NCBI RefSeq assembly: GCF_900091575.1
Contig: NZ_FMCR01000004.1
Coordinates: 248,001-312,000 of the forward strand
Direction: 5' to 3'
Source: Micromonospora saelicesensis
GTDB lineage: Bacteria; Actinomycetota; Actinomycetes; Mycobacteriales; Micromonosporaceae
DNA length: 64,000 bases
Of the stretch, positions 17,196 through 27,255 are shown one piece after another. The translations under genes were made by a program, and so were the position numbers. The notes under the pieces were generated by a model, which did no database searches, was not told the DNA's origin, and was given only the letters and a program-made list of their open reading frames with translations. The stretch's first letter is position 1; each line of letters opens with the position of its first letter.

Positions 17196-17351
17196 GTGCC
17201 TGTGAGCGCATTGGACCAGCACCTCCAGGGGAATTGCCGCCCGTCGGCAACTCCCGTGACCGCCCTGCCCGACCGGTCACCCGGTCGGTCCGCCCCGACG
17301 AGACCCAGACCGGCCCGCCCGGCGACCGACGGGACGGGGGCAACGCGGTGA
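17196..17351 (+). CDS. Possible 51-residue leader ORF upstream of bldN
   Basis: A GTG at 17196 sits 5 bases after GAGGAGG (17184-17190), the best RBS in the region. It opens a 51-codon frame whose TGA (17349-17351) overlaps the GTG start of the sigma gene. The product is Pro/Arg/Thr-rich and resembles nothing I recognise. Third-position GC is lower than in neighbouring genes, so it may be a regulatory leader or chance. If real, it would couple bldN translation to upstream translation. Confidence 0.35.
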   Translation: MPVSALDQHLQGNCRPSATPVTALPDRSPGRSAPTRPRPARPATDGTGATR

Positions 17352-18304
17352 CCACCTTCGGTTACGCGGAACGCCCGGTCGGCCTGACCGGTCAACCCGC
17401 CCGCTCCCACGTCAACGAACGGCCAGCGGCCCGTGCCCCATCGGACGAACAGCACGGTGGCGTCGTGCGGGGTGACGGCGCGGCGCAGCGGATCCGCAGC
17501 CGGCCACACCACAACGAGCCACCTCCGCGACCCGCGGTGCCCGGTGGAAACGCGAAGCCGGCCGGCGGCCGGGTCGCCGTACCGTCCCGACCCACCATGC
17601 CTGTGCAGGGTCGTCGGGTAAGCGACACACCGGCGGTCACCACCGACCCGGCGGCGGGTGAGACAGCGGTGATCCCGGCGGTGCCGGCCACCACCGCGAC
17701 CACCCCGACCGGTTTCCCGAGCCGCCCGGACCCGTCCGACCCGGCGACCGAGGTCTGGACGCTGATCGAGCGGGCCCAGGCCGGCGAGTCCGAGGCGTTC
17801 GGTCTGATCTACGACCGCTACGTGGACACCGTCTTCCGGTTCGTCTACTTCCGGGTCGGCAACCGGCAGCTCGCCGAGGATCTCACCTCGGACACCTTCC
17901 TACGCGCGCTCAAGCGGATCGGCAGCTTCACCTGGCAGGGCCGCGACCTCGGCGCCTGGCTGGTGACGATCGCCCGCAACCTCGTCGCGGACCACTTCAA
18001 GTCGGGCCGGTACCGGCTGGAGGTCACCACCGGCGACGTGCTCGACGCCGACCGGGAGGACCGGGGCCCGGAGGGCAGCCCGGAGGCGGCGGTGGTGGAG
18101 CACATCACCAACGTCGCGCTCCTCACCGCGGTGAAGCAGCTCAACCCGGAGCAGCAGGAGTGCATAGTGCTCCGCTTCCTCCAGGGCTTCTCGGTCGCCG
18201 AGACGGCCCGCGCGATGGGCAAGAACGAGGGAGCCATCAAGGCCCTCCAGTACCGCGCCGTCCGCGCCCTGGCCCGGCTGCTGCCCGACGGCTTCCAGCC
18301 GTAG
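17348..18304 (+). CDS. bldN: BldN-type ECF sigma factor with long N-terminal extension
   Basis: From about residue 136 the protein closely resembles Streptomyces sigma-BldN: RAQAGESEAFGLIYDRYVDT, then AEDLTSDTFLRALKRIGSF, FTWQGRDLGAWLVTIARNLV and RFLQGFSVAETARAMGKNEG, with a fully conserved region 4 end. BldN controls aerial development and chaplin-type genes in Streptomyces. The first 130 or so residues are low-complexity (Pro, Arg, Thr), comparable to the proteolytically removed pro-sequence known for BldN. The GTG at 17348 follows GGGACGGGGG at good spacing; the frame is also open up to 17162. The anti-sigma gene rsbN follows, as in Streptomyces. Confidence 0.88.
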   Translation: MTTFGYAERPVGLTGQPARSHVNERPAARAPSDEQHGGVVRGDGAAQRIRSRPHHNEPPPRPAVPGGNAKPAGGRVAVPSRPTMPVQGRRVSDTPAVTTDPAAGETAVIPAVPATTATTPTGFPSRPDPSDPATEVWTLIERAQAGESEAFGLIYDRYVDTVFRFVYFRVGNRQLAEDLTSDTFLRALKRIGSFTWQGRDLGAWLVTIARNLVADHFKSGRYRLEVTTGDVLDADREDRGPEGSPEAAVVEHITNVALLTAVKQLNPEQQECIVLRFLQGFSVAETARAMGKNEGAIKALQYRAVRALARLLPDGFQP

Positions 18305-18410
18305 TTTGTTACGGCGGGACCGACGGGCGTCGATCAACGTCCGCGCAGCTCAAAGTCGGTCCCGCCCGGTGATGACCATCACTTTCTGTAATTTCCGCTC
18401 CGCCAGGCCC

Positions 18411-18436
18411 GTAACCCGTGCCCGGTCCGCCGCGTT
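18411..18436 (+). promoter_or_regulatory. Candidate sigma-BldN promoter for rsbN
   Basis: GTAACC (18411-18416), 16 bases, then CGTT (18433-18436) resembles the sigma-BldN promoter pattern as I recall it from Streptomyces (CGTAAC near -35, CGTT near -10). It lies about 155 bases upstream of rsbN, consistent with the known feedback in which sigma-BldN transcribes its own anti-sigma gene. The remaining 18305-18593 gap holds nothing else evident. Confidence 0.5.
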
Positions 18437-18593
18437 TCTCCGGGTGCGACCGGTGGATGTCCCGGCAGGCCCGGGTCACCGAGGTCCGACCGGCATGCCG
18501 GCGGCACCTCACCTCCGTGGTGTCACACTGCCGCCCGGTCGCTGGCAACGACGGCGGCCGACCGGCCGTGACCAGCGAGAGGAGGTGCCTGCG

Positions 18594-19463
18594 GTGGACA
18601 ACACCCTCTTCTCCCGCCGGCGCGCGGAGCGCTTCGCGCAGCTTCTCGACGAGGCCAACGGCGCTCGACGACACCACGTGCGATCCCGGGTGGACGGCCA
18701 ACTGGCGCCGCTCGTCGCAGTGGGTCAGCGGCTCAGCGTCGACCCCCCGGCTGTCGAGGTGGACCAGGACTTCCGTACCGGCCTGCGGGCGATGCTGCTC
18801 GCAACCGCCGAGCGGGAAGGGCTGGGCAGCACACCAGCGGCGGTCAGCGAACCGGCCGCCACGACCACCCGCGGGCGGCTGCTGCCGGCGGTCACCGCAC
18901 GCCGGGCCCGAGCCCGGGGCGCGATCCTGGTCGGCATCGCCGCCGGGGCCATCGCCGTCTCCGGGATCTCCGCTGCCAGCGAGAACGCGGTGCCCGGTGA
19001 CGCGCTGTACGGCATGAAGCGCTCCACCGAACGGGCACAGCTCGCCCTGGCCAGCTCCGACATCAGCAGGGGCCAGCTCTTCCTGGACTTCGCCCGGACC
19101 AGAGTCGGCGAAGCCGCCAAGCTGCGCGGTGACCGGATCGGCTACAGCGCGGTCCTCGACGACATGGACGCCGACAGTCGGCAGGGAGTTCGCCTGCTGA
19201 CCTCGGCCGCTGTGCAGCGCGCCGAGCCGGGCAGCCTGGACACTCTGAACACCTTCGTGTCGAGCCAGCGCCGGGCGGTACGCGGTCTGCTCGACGGGAG
19301 CACCCGGGTCGACCGGGAACGGACCCAGCGGTCGCTGGTGTTGCTGGACAGCATCCGGGAACGCTCGGACGACCTGCGCGCGGCGATCGCCTGCGGCCTG
19401 CCGGCACCGACCGCCAGCGACGCCCTCGGGCCGAACCCGAGCACCTGCCCCGGGGCCCGCTGA
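18594..19463 (+). CDS. rsbN: RsbN-like anti-sigma factor, DUF5667 membrane protein
   Basis: The 289-residue protein has a cytoplasmic N-terminus (1-108; starts DNTLFSRRRAERFAQLLDEA), one transmembrane helix (about 109-127, ILVGIAAGAIAVSG) and an exported DUF5667-type domain (about 131-235, with VPGDALYGMKRSTERAQLAL). This layout and its position after bldN match RsbN, the anti-sigma factor of BldN in Streptomyces. GTG at 18594 is placed 8 bases after AGAGGAGG; another in-frame GTG at 18585 overlaps that RBS. It probably holds sigma-BldN at the membrane until development. Confidence 0.83.
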   Translation: MDNTLFSRRRAERFAQLLDEANGARRHHVRSRVDGQLAPLVAVGQRLSVDPPAVEVDQDFRTGLRAMLLATAEREGLGSTPAAVSEPAATTTRGRLLPAVTARRARARGAILVGIAAGAIAVSGISAASENAVPGDALYGMKRSTERAQLALASSDISRGQLFLDFARTRVGEAAKLRGDRIGYSAVLDDMDADSRQGVRLLTSAAVQRAEPGSLDTLNTFVSSQRRAVRGLLDGSTRVDRERTQRSLVLLDSIRERSDDLRAAIACGLPAPTASDALGPNPSTCPGAR

Positions 19464-19486
19464 CCCGCGTCCCCATACCGCACGTC

Positions 19487-19527
19487 CGACCGGCCGCGCC
19501 ACAGTTCGCTGTGTGCCCGGCCGGTCG
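19487..19527 (+). terminator. Stem-loop terminator after rsbN
   Basis: Perfect 10-bp arms CGACCGGCCG (19487-19496) and CGGCCGGTCG (19518-19527) enclose a second small hairpin ACAG-TTCG-CTGT (19501-19512). It lies 24 bases after the rsbN stop and before the SerB1-like gene. There is no clear U-tract, as is usual in high-GC actinomycetes. Confidence 0.65.
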
Positions 19528-19589
19528 CCCGTCTACGGCGGATACCCTCGCTGGGGAGCATCCGTCGTACCGGTGAGGAAGGGATTCGC

Positions 19590-20459
19590 GTGGCGCGTAG
19601 CCGTAAGGTGACGGTCAGCACCGACGCCGAGGGGCACACCGCAGCCTGGGCGGAGACCGACCTGGCCCCGGTCAGCGCACCCGACCCGACCGCCGCGGCG
19701 TTCTTCGACGTGGACAACACGATGATGCAGGGCGCGTCGATCTACTGGTTCGCCCGTGGTCTCGCCTCCCGGAACTACGTGACAACCGGCGACCTGGCCC
19801 GATTCGCCTGGCAGCAGCTCCGCTTCCGGCTGCTGGCCCGGGAGCACGCCGGTGACATGTCAGTGGCCAAGGAGGCGGCGCTGGCCTTCGTCCAGGGCTG
19901 GCGGGTCAACGAGGTCGAACACCTCGCCGAGGAGATCTTCGACGAGATGATGGCCCCCCGGATCTGGGCCGGCACCCACCAGCTCGCTCAGCGTCACCTG
20001 GACGCCGGTCAGCGGGTCTGGCTGGTCAGCGCCGCCCCCGTCGAGATCGGCCGGGTGATCGCCGCCCGGCTCGGCCTGACCGGTGCCATCGGCACCGTGG
20101 CCGAGGTGCTGGACGGGGCGTACACCGGGCGGTTGGTGGGTGACCTGATGCACGGGCCGGCCAAGGCTGAGGCGGTCACCCAGCTCGCCGCCGTGGAAGG
20201 GCTCGACCTGTTCCGCTGCGCGGCCTACAGCGATTCGGCGAACGACCTGCCGCTGCTCCGCTCGGTGGGCCGGGCGGTGGCCGTCAACCCGGACGGCGCC
20301 CTGCTGCGGCAGGCCCGCCAGCATGGCTGGGAGGTACGGGACTTCCGCACCGGTCGCCGAGCGGTCAAGATCGCCGTACCGTCGACCGCGGCCGCCGGGC
20401 TGGTCGCCGGCGCGGTCACCGCCGGCCTGGCCCTACAGCGCCGCCGCCGCGCCGGCTGA
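19590..20459 (+). CDS. HAD-IB family phosphatase, SerB1-like
   Basis: The 289-residue protein has HAD motif I as FFDVDNTMMQGAS and motif III/IV as CAAYSDSANDLPLL, with a helical cap between. It ends in a hydrophobic segment plus Arg-rich tail (AAAGLVAGAVTAGLALQRRRR), so it is probably membrane-anchored. It belongs to the SerB-like HAD-IB subgroup, which includes phosphoserine phosphatase-like and lysophosphatidate-phosphatase-like enzymes. The PlsC-like acyltransferase next door hints at a phospholipid role. The exact substrate is open. Order with the following genes matches mycobacterial serB1-Rv0502-galE2 as I recall it. Confidence 0.85.
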   Translation: MARSRKVTVSTDAEGHTAAWAETDLAPVSAPDPTAAAFFDVDNTMMQGASIYWFARGLASRNYVTTGDLARFAWQQLRFRLLAREHAGDMSVAKEAALAFVQGWRVNEVEHLAEEIFDEMMAPRIWAGTHQLAQRHLDAGQRVWLVSAAPVEIGRVIAARLGLTGAIGTVAEVLDGAYTGRLVGDLMHGPAKAEAVTQLAAVEGLDLFRCAAYSDSANDLPLLRSVGRAVAVNPDGALLRQARQHGWEVRDFRTGRRAVKIAVPSTAAAGLVAGAVTAGLALQRRRRAG

Positions 20460-20465
20460 GAGACC

Positions 20466-21587
20466 CTAGGGGCCGAACGGGTCGGGCCGTCGCTCCAGCA
20501 GCCTGTGCAGGGTCTGTTGGATGGTCTCCCGCACCTGGTCGGCGAGGTTGAAGACCACCAGCGGGTCGTCCGCCGAGTCGGTCAGGTGGGCGGTGGGGAT
20601 CGGCGGGCAGAACTCGATCAGCCACTTGCTGGGCAGCGGCACCATGCCCAGCGGGCCGAGCAGCGGGAACGTCGGCGTGACCGGGAAGTAGGGCAGCTTC
20701 AGCAGCCGCGCCAGGGGCTTGATGTCGGCGAGCATCGGGTAGATCTCCTCGCCACCGACGATGGCGACGGGCACGATCGGGGTGCCGGTGCGCAGCGCCG
20801 CCGAGACGAAGCCGCCCCGCCCGAAGCGTTGCAGTTTGTAGCGGTCGGCGTAGAGCTTGCCGATGCCCTTGAAGCCCTCGGGGAACACACCGACCAGATC
20901 GCCACCGCCGAGCAGCCGCTCGGCGTCCGGGTTGCAGGCCACCGTGCCGCCGGTCTTGCGGGCCAACTCGGAGACCACCGGCATCCGGAAGACCAGGTCG
21001 GCGCCGAGCAGCCGCAGATAGCGGTGGGCGGGGTGCTTGTCGTGCAGCGCAGCCGAGAGGATCAGGGCGTCCAGTGCCACCGTCCCGGAGTGGTTGCCGA
21101 CCACCAGGGCGGGCCCGTCCACGGGGACGTGCTCCACCCCACTGACCTCGGTGCGGAACCAGTCCCGGTAGAGCAGCCGCAGCAGCGGGTGGAAGACCGC
21201 GTCGGTCAACTCCGAGTCGAAACCGAACTCGTCGACCTCGTAGTCACCGGAGAGCCGCCGGCGCAGGAACGCCAACCCGTTCGCGACCTTGCGGTCCCAA
21301 TGGTCCCCGGGCCGGTCCGACACCGCGGGCTCGGTGCCCCCGGGCAACACGGCGTCGACCTCGTCGGCCGGCGTCGAGGTCGGGGTCGGGGTCGGGGTTG
21401 AGGCCCGCGGTGCGCTCGGGGCTGGCGGTGTGATGGAGGCCGGCGGTTCCGTCGGGGTCGGCGGGGCCTGCGCGGTCGGTCGATGTCCGTTGCGCCGCGC
21501 CGGCTCCGCGTCCGGTGCGGGCACCTGCTGCGGTACGTCGAAACGCCCGACCGACTGCGGGTCGCGCCCCTCCTCGGGCCCACTCAT
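20466..21587 (-). CDS. PlsC-like 1-acylglycerol-3-phosphate O-acyltransferase family protein
   Basis: The 373-residue protein contains the PlsC acyltransferase core: the HX4D catalytic motif in VGNHSGTVALDALI (about residue 170), then GVFPEGFKGIGK, and VPVAIVGGEEIYPML. Such enzymes acylate lysophospholipids at the membrane. Residues 1-85 form a Pro/Thr/Ala-rich, probably disordered N-terminal extension with repeated PTPTPT. It converges on the SerB1-like gene with only 6 bases between the stops. It lies 55 bases downstream of the GalE-like gene and is likely cotranscribed with it. Confidence 0.87.
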   Translation of the reverse strand: MSGPEEGRDPQSVGRFDVPQQVPAPDAEPARRNGHRPTAQAPPTPTEPPASITPPAPSAPRASTPTPTPTSTPADEVDAVLPGGTEPAVSDRPGDHWDRKVANGLAFLRRRLSGDYEVDEFGFDSELTDAVFHPLLRLLYRDWFRTEVSGVEHVPVDGPALVVGNHSGTVALDALILSAALHDKHPAHRYLRLLGADLVFRMPVVSELARKTGGTVACNPDAERLLGGGDLVGVFPEGFKGIGKLYADRYKLQRFGRGGFVSAALRTGTPIVPVAIVGGEEIYPMLADIKPLARLLKLPYFPVTPTFPLLGPLGMVPLPSKWLIEFCPPIPTAHLTDSADDPLVVFNLADQVRETIQQTLHRLLERRPDPFGP

Positions 21588-21642
21588 GATGCGGCCTCGG
21601 TTCGCGACTGCGGGGCTCGCAAGACCGGCTCACTCCTCGCGC

Positions 21643-22728
21643 TCACGATGACCGTTCCCGGACCGCTGAACGGACCTGCCGGATGCCGTCCAGGACGAGT
21701 TGCTCGGCGGCGGCCAGTTGACCCCGGGTGACCACCACCCCACCGTGATGGGCCCGGATGAAATCCTCGAACGCCTCGGCGGTCGACCGGGGCGTGAAGC
21801 CGTACTCCTGCTCGAGCCGGCTGGTGTCGACCACCCGGCCGTGCACGAAGAGATCGACCTGGTCCAGGCCGTAGCGGCCGAAGCCCATGGTGCGGGCCAG
21901 CGCGGCGGCCCCGGACAGACCCGGCTCCAGCACCGGGACGGCCACCCGTCCGGCGCGTCGGATCGCCTGGGACAGCGACAGCACCCCGGGGCCGGCGACG
22001 TTGTACGTGCCGGGATGGTCCTCCACGATCGACCGGTGCAGCACCTCCAACGCGTCGTCGAAGTGCAGGAACTGGAGGCGGGGGTCACGGCCGAAGACGG
22101 TCGGCACGAACGGCTGCGAGAAGTAGCGGGTCAACGTGGTGTCGGCGGTCGAACCGATGAACGGGGCGAAGCGCAGCACCGTGGCGGTGACGTCGGACCG
22201 GCGGCGGCGGAAGCCGCGCACGTACCCCTCAAGGTCGAGGATGTCGCGGCCGAAACCGCCGCGCGGCACCTCGCGGGGTTCGGTCTCCTCGGTGAAGACC
22301 GCTGGATCCCGGAACGACACCCCGTACGCGGCGGTCGACGAGCGGACCACGAGCTTGCGCAGTCGGGGTGCCCGCTGGCAGGCGGCGAGCATCTGCATGC
22401 TGCCGATGACGTTCTGGTCCTTCATCGCGGACCGGCCGCCGTGCTGCGGGTCGGGTGAGGTGACCAGCGCGAGGTGCACCACCGCGTCGACGTCCAGGTC
22501 GGCGAGGAGGCCACCGAGGGACCCGCTGTCGACGCGGATGCGTTCGACCCGGTCGAGCAGGTCGGTGAACTCGGTGCCGGAGTCCGGTGCGTCGACCCCG
22601 ATGACCCGTTCGATGCGCGGGTCGGCGGCCAGTCGGGCCGCCACGTGGGCGCCCAGGTAACGGCCCACTCCGGTGACGACGACGACCCCCGGAGCACCTG
22701 AGGTGCCACCGGGGGTCATCTGACGCAC
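21643..22728 (-). CDS. NAD-dependent epimerase/dehydratase (extended SDR, GalE-like)
   Basis: The 361-residue extended short-chain dehydrogenase starts with a Rossmann motif VVVTGVGRYLGAHVAARLA and has DVDAVVHLALVTSPD. It lacks an obvious classical YxxxK in the usual place, where VRSSTAAYGVSFRDPAVF is seen. It matches the GalE2-type protein encoded beside bS22 in mycobacteria (Rv0501, from memory). Sugar-nucleotide epimerase activity is a family-level guess. It lies upstream of, and probably in one unit with, the PlsC-like gene. Confidence 0.85.
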   Translation of the reverse strand: MRQMTPGGTSGAPGVVVVTGVGRYLGAHVAARLAADPRIERVIGVDAPDSGTEFTDLLDRVERIRVDSGSLGGLLADLDVDAVVHLALVTSPDPQHGGRSAMKDQNVIGSMQMLAACQRAPRLRKLVVRSSTAAYGVSFRDPAVFTEETEPREVPRGGFGRDILDLEGYVRGFRRRRSDVTATVLRFAPFIGSTADTTLTRYFSQPFVPTVFGRDPRLQFLHFDDALEVLHRSIVEDHPGTYNVAGPGVLSLSQAIRRAGRVAVPVLEPGLSGAAALARTMGFGRYGLDQVDLFVHGRVVDTSRLEQEYGFTPRSTAEAFEDFIRAHHGGVVVTRGQLAAAEQLVLDGIRQVRSAVRERSS

Positions 22729-22841
22729 CTACGCCGGCAGGATGGACCGAGCCGGGACGACCACGGCCTGATCACCTGAGCCTCCGGAGGTCGACAGTTT
22801 GGCAAGTGAGGCCGAACGCCGGGCCATGAGCCCGGCGGCGA

Positions 22842-22943
22842 TCACTTGCCGAGACGGCGACGCTGGACGCGGGTCTTGCGCAGCAGCTTGCGGTGCTTCT
22901 TCTTAGCCATGCGCTTACGGCGCTTCTTGACCACCGAGCCCAT
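22842..22943 (-). CDS. Small ribosomal subunit protein bS22 (AURKAIP1/COX24 domain), 33 residues
   Basis: The frame starts at the ATG (complement of 22941-22943), begins GSVVKKRRKRMAKKKHRK and ends LLRKTRVQRRRLGK. At 33 residues with 19 Lys/Arg it matches the actinobacterial small ribosomal protein bS22 described from mycobacterial ribosome structures (M. tuberculosis Rv0500B, from memory). It binds the 30S decoding-centre region. It is flanked by the HTH protein upstream and the GalE-like gene downstream, as in mycobacteria. Automatic annotation often misses it for size. Confidence 0.93.
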   Translation of the reverse strand: MGSVVKKRRKRMAKKKHRKLLRKTRVQRRRLGK

Positions 22944-23213
22944 ACGACAGCCTTTCGATACAACGTGCGGGGCGGACCGGATGACACCACGCAGGTGGCG
23001 ACGGCGACCGCTTGCGGACAACGGACCGGACCAGTCTGGGCGGCGGGGCGCACCGGTGGGGTCTCGGTCGGGCTCCAGGGTAGCCGGAGGGCGTCAGCCG
23101 GACCAACGCGCCCCCGTCGCGACCGCCTCTGGTTCGCGACGGCGGGGCCCGCAAGCTCACTCCTTACGCCCACCGATGCCGGTCAACTGGCGATCGGAGG
23201 GCGGGGCGGTGGC

Positions 23214-23423
23214 TCAGGCGGTCTCCTGAAAGGCACCCCGGAGATATTCGTGCACCGCATGCTCGGGCACCCGGAATGACCGGCCGACCCGGACGGCGGT
23301 GAGCTCACCGCTGTGCACCAGGCGATAGACAGTCATCTTCGACACCCGCATGACCGTCGCCACCTCCGCGACGGTCAGGAACTTGACCTCCGACAGCCGT
23401 CCGTCGGACTGTGACCCGGCCAT
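23214..23423 (-). CDS. Excisionase-type helix-turn-helix DNA-binding protein
   Basis: The 69-residue protein is a single MerR/excisionase-like winged helix: LTVAEVATVMRVSKMTVYRL, then VHSGELTAVRVGRSFRVPEH. It resembles the conserved actinobacterial protein encoded next to bS22 (Rv0500A in M. tuberculosis, from memory), not a phage excisionase. A chromosomal regulatory role is likely but its targets are unknown. There is no integrase or attachment site nearby. The 270-bp gap between it and bS22 shows no gene. Confidence 0.88.
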   Translation of the reverse strand: MAGSQSDGRLSEVKFLTVAEVATVMRVSKMTVYRLVHSGELTAVRVGRSFRVPEHAVHEYLRGAFQETA

Positions 23424-23635
23424 GGCTCACCGACCCATCCCATGCCCGGCGCGTGCCAACCCGACGGATGCTCCGGGCCGGGCCGACGACGCGCGTGTTA
23501 CCAGTACGGTAGCGGGGCGGTTGTGACCGGCGCGATCCCTTCCTGCAACTGATCATGCTTCGGTGGCCGGTTCACCCGATCCGTGCTCCCGGTATTGGCC
23601 CGTCCGCGTCCGTCGTCCGGTTGTCGCGGCGCTGC

Positions 23636-24816
23636 TCATTCGGTGCGCAGGGCGACCACCGGGTCGAGACGGCCGGCGCGCTGCGCGGGAACCACTCCGA
23701 AGACGATGCCCACCACCGCTGAAACGCCGAAGGCGAGCGCCAACGACCACCAGGTGATCGCCGCCGGAATTGGCGACAGCGCGTCGACCAGCAGGGCGGT
23801 TCCCACGCCCAGCGCCATCCCGGTGAGCCCACCGATCGTGGTGAGCAGCACCGCCTCCAGCAGGAACTGCACGCCGATGTCGCGGGGACGTGCGCCGACG
23901 GCCTTGCGCAGCCCGATCTCCCGGGTCCGCTCCCGGACGCTGACCAGCATGATGTTGGAGACGCCGACGCCGCCGACGAGCAGCGAGATGCCGGCGATGG
24001 CCGCCAGCACGCCGGTGAGGACACCGAGGATGTCGCCGAGCACGCCGAGGATCTGCTGCTGGGTTACGGCGCTGAACTCGGTGTCCGGGTGGCGGCGGTT
24101 CAGCTCGGCGACGATCCGTTCGCCCAGCTCGTCGATCCGCTCCCGGTCCGGCGCCTTGACCGCGATGCCGTCTACCCGCTGGGTGCCCCAGAGTCGTTGC
24201 GCGGCGGTCACCGGCACGTGCACCTCGTCGTCCCGGTCGACGCCGAGGCTCTGCCCGAGGGGCGCGAAGACACCGATCACCCGGAACCGCACCCCGGCCA
24301 GCGCCACCTGCTGACCGAGCGGGTCCCGGTCGGGGAAGAGCGCACGGGCGACCGAGTCACCGAGCACCGCCACCCGTCGGCTGGTGTCCACGTCGGTGCC
24401 GGTGAGGTAGCGTCCGCGCGCCAGCGAGCGGGTGAACACCGCCGGGGTCGTCTCCAGCACGCCCTGCACGGTGGTGAAGTCGGAACGGGCGCCGGCCCGC
24501 GCGGTCGCCCCGGAGGCGACGGTGACCGCCACCCGATCGGGGTCGCCGACCACCCGGGTGACGGCGTCCACGTCCTTGAGGGTCAGCGGCGAGACGACCG
24601 GCGCATTGCCCACCTCGATCCGGCCGGGGACGACCAGCAGCAGGTTGGAGCCGAGGCCCTCGACCTGTTGCTCGACCTTCTGCTTGGTGCCGGTGCCGAT
24701 CGCCACCAGCAGCACCACCGAGGCCACCCCGATGATCACTCCGAGCATGGTCAGCGCGCTACGCAGCCGGTTGGCCCGCAGGGCGTCCAGCGCCACCCGC
24801 CACGCCTCGGCGACTC

Positions 24817-24820
<4 letters not shown>
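23636..24820 (-). CDS. MacB/FtsX-type ABC transporter permease
   Basis: The 394-residue permease has the MacB layout: one N-terminal transmembrane helix (about 22-44, ALTMLGVIIGVASVVLLVAI), a large extracytoplasmic domain (about 45-265) and three C-terminal helices ending in GVVPAQRAGRLDPVVALRTE. It belongs to a tripartite-like export unit with the ATPase and lipoprotein adaptor just upstream. Four-base overlaps join all three genes. MacB-type systems use mechanotransmission to export peptides, lipoproteins or antibiotics; the cargo here is unknown. Confidence 0.9.
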
Positions 24821-25820
<1,000 letters not shown>

Positions 25821-25824
<4 letters not shown>

Positions 25825-27176
25825 CGGACTTCCTGGCCGTCGCGGACCTGGTCGGCGCCGCGCACCACGATCCGGTCGCCGGGCTGCACGCCGTTGAGGA
25901 TCTGCACGAGGTCGGACCCCTGGACGCCCACGGTCACCGGCGCCCGGCCCGCCTTGCCGTCACGGACCACCCAGACCGCGTCCCGGCCGTCGGCGGAGAA
26001 CACCGCCGACGCGGGGACGGTCACCGCGTCGGCAGCCTCGCGTACCCGCAGGTGCACGATCGCGTTCATGCCGGGGCGGGGCGTCGGGGCCGGCTCGTCC
26101 TCGGCCAGCTTCCCGGCGCCCAGCGCGAGGCGGACCCGGTAGGTGACCCCGCCCTGCGCGGAGTTGGTGGGCAGCACGTCGACCGAGCGGACGGTGGCGT
26201 CGTAGCTGGCGCCGGTGACGGCGTCCAACTCGACGGTGGCCGGCACGCCGGCCTTGACCAGCAGCACGTCGGTCTCGTCCACCTCGGCGAGCAGGCCCAA
26301 CTGCCCGGTGTCCACAACGGTCAGCACCGGGGTGCCCGCGGTGACCTGACCACCGACCGCGACCGCGTCGTCCACGCCGGCCGGCGGCCCACCCTGACTG
26401 GGGGCCAGCACGGACGGGTCGAGGCCGGCCGCCTGCGCGCCACCGGCCTGCTCCAACAGCCCGGCCAGACCGGCGTTGGCACCACCGCCGGCCCGGGTGC
26501 CACCGGGCTGCACCACCCCGGCGATCGGGGCGCGCAGGGTCAGCGCGTCGACTGTCGCCTTCGCCAGGTCGTACGCCTGCTGGGCCTGGAGCCGCTGCGC
26601 CGCGGAGAGCGCGCCGACGGCGGAACTCAACCCGTTGATCCCCCGCTGCACCGCGCGGACCGCCTGGTCGGCGCTGCGCGCGGCGGCCGCGTACTGGCGT
26701 TGCGCGGACGTCACCTGGGTGAGCAGCGCGTCGCGCAGTTGCGGGTCGGCGATCTTCTCGGCGGCCTTCCGGGCCGCGTCGAACGCCTCGTCGGCGGCCT
26801 TGTCGGTGCCACGCCGGCTGCTGATCAGGCTGCCCGCTCCGACGCCTCGACCGGCGCGTTTCGCGGCGGTCAACGCCTCCTTGGCCTGACGGAGACGCTG
26901 CTGCGCGCTCGGTGAGTCGACCACCGCCAGCACCTGACCGCGCTTGACCCGCTGTCCAGGTTGGACGCGCAGGCTGGACACTATGCCGTCGGCGGGAGCG
27001 GTGAGGGTGGCGGCGGCGCGGGCGGTCACCGTGGCGGGTGCGTCGATCACCTCGGTGACCGGGTTGCGGGCGGCCGACGCCAGCGCGAGATCGGGGCCTT
27101 CGTCGCCACAGGAGGCGGCGGTGGTGGCGGTGAGGACGACGACGGCGGTCAGGGCGATGAGCAGGCGGGGCCGCAT
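25821..27176 (-). CDS. HlyD/MacA-type lipoprotein adaptor (membrane fusion protein)
   Basis: The 451-residue protein begins with a lipoprotein signal peptide (RPRLLIALTAVVVLTATTAA, lipidated Cys at 23 in AASCGDEG). It has two barrel-sandwich halves (ADGIVSSLRVQPGQRVKRGQ near the N-terminus and LTLRAPIAGVVQPGGTR later) separated by a helical hairpin (about 110-225). A C-terminal beta domain follows (PASAVFSADGRDAVWVV). In a Gram-positive cell it would act outside the membrane as the extracellular partner of the MacB-type permease. The ATG at 27176 is chosen because the preceding frame is not signal-like. Confidence 0.9.
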
Positions 27177-27255
27177 GGTGCTGGCGGGCCGTGACGACTG
27201 AGGACGGCGCACCCATCGATGGTACGGCGCACCGCCGCACCGCCTCCGAGCTGCG

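Noticed and set aside
17162..17347. In-frame upstream extension of the bldN frame to GTG 17162
   Set aside because: The stretch has poor third-position GC, no RBS and no similarity to BldN; GTG 17348 with GGGACGGGGG upstream is preferred.
23214..23423. Excisionase-like gene as sign of an integrated element
   Set aside because: No integrase, attachment repeats or phage genes are present, and the gene lies in a conserved chromosomal context beside bS22.
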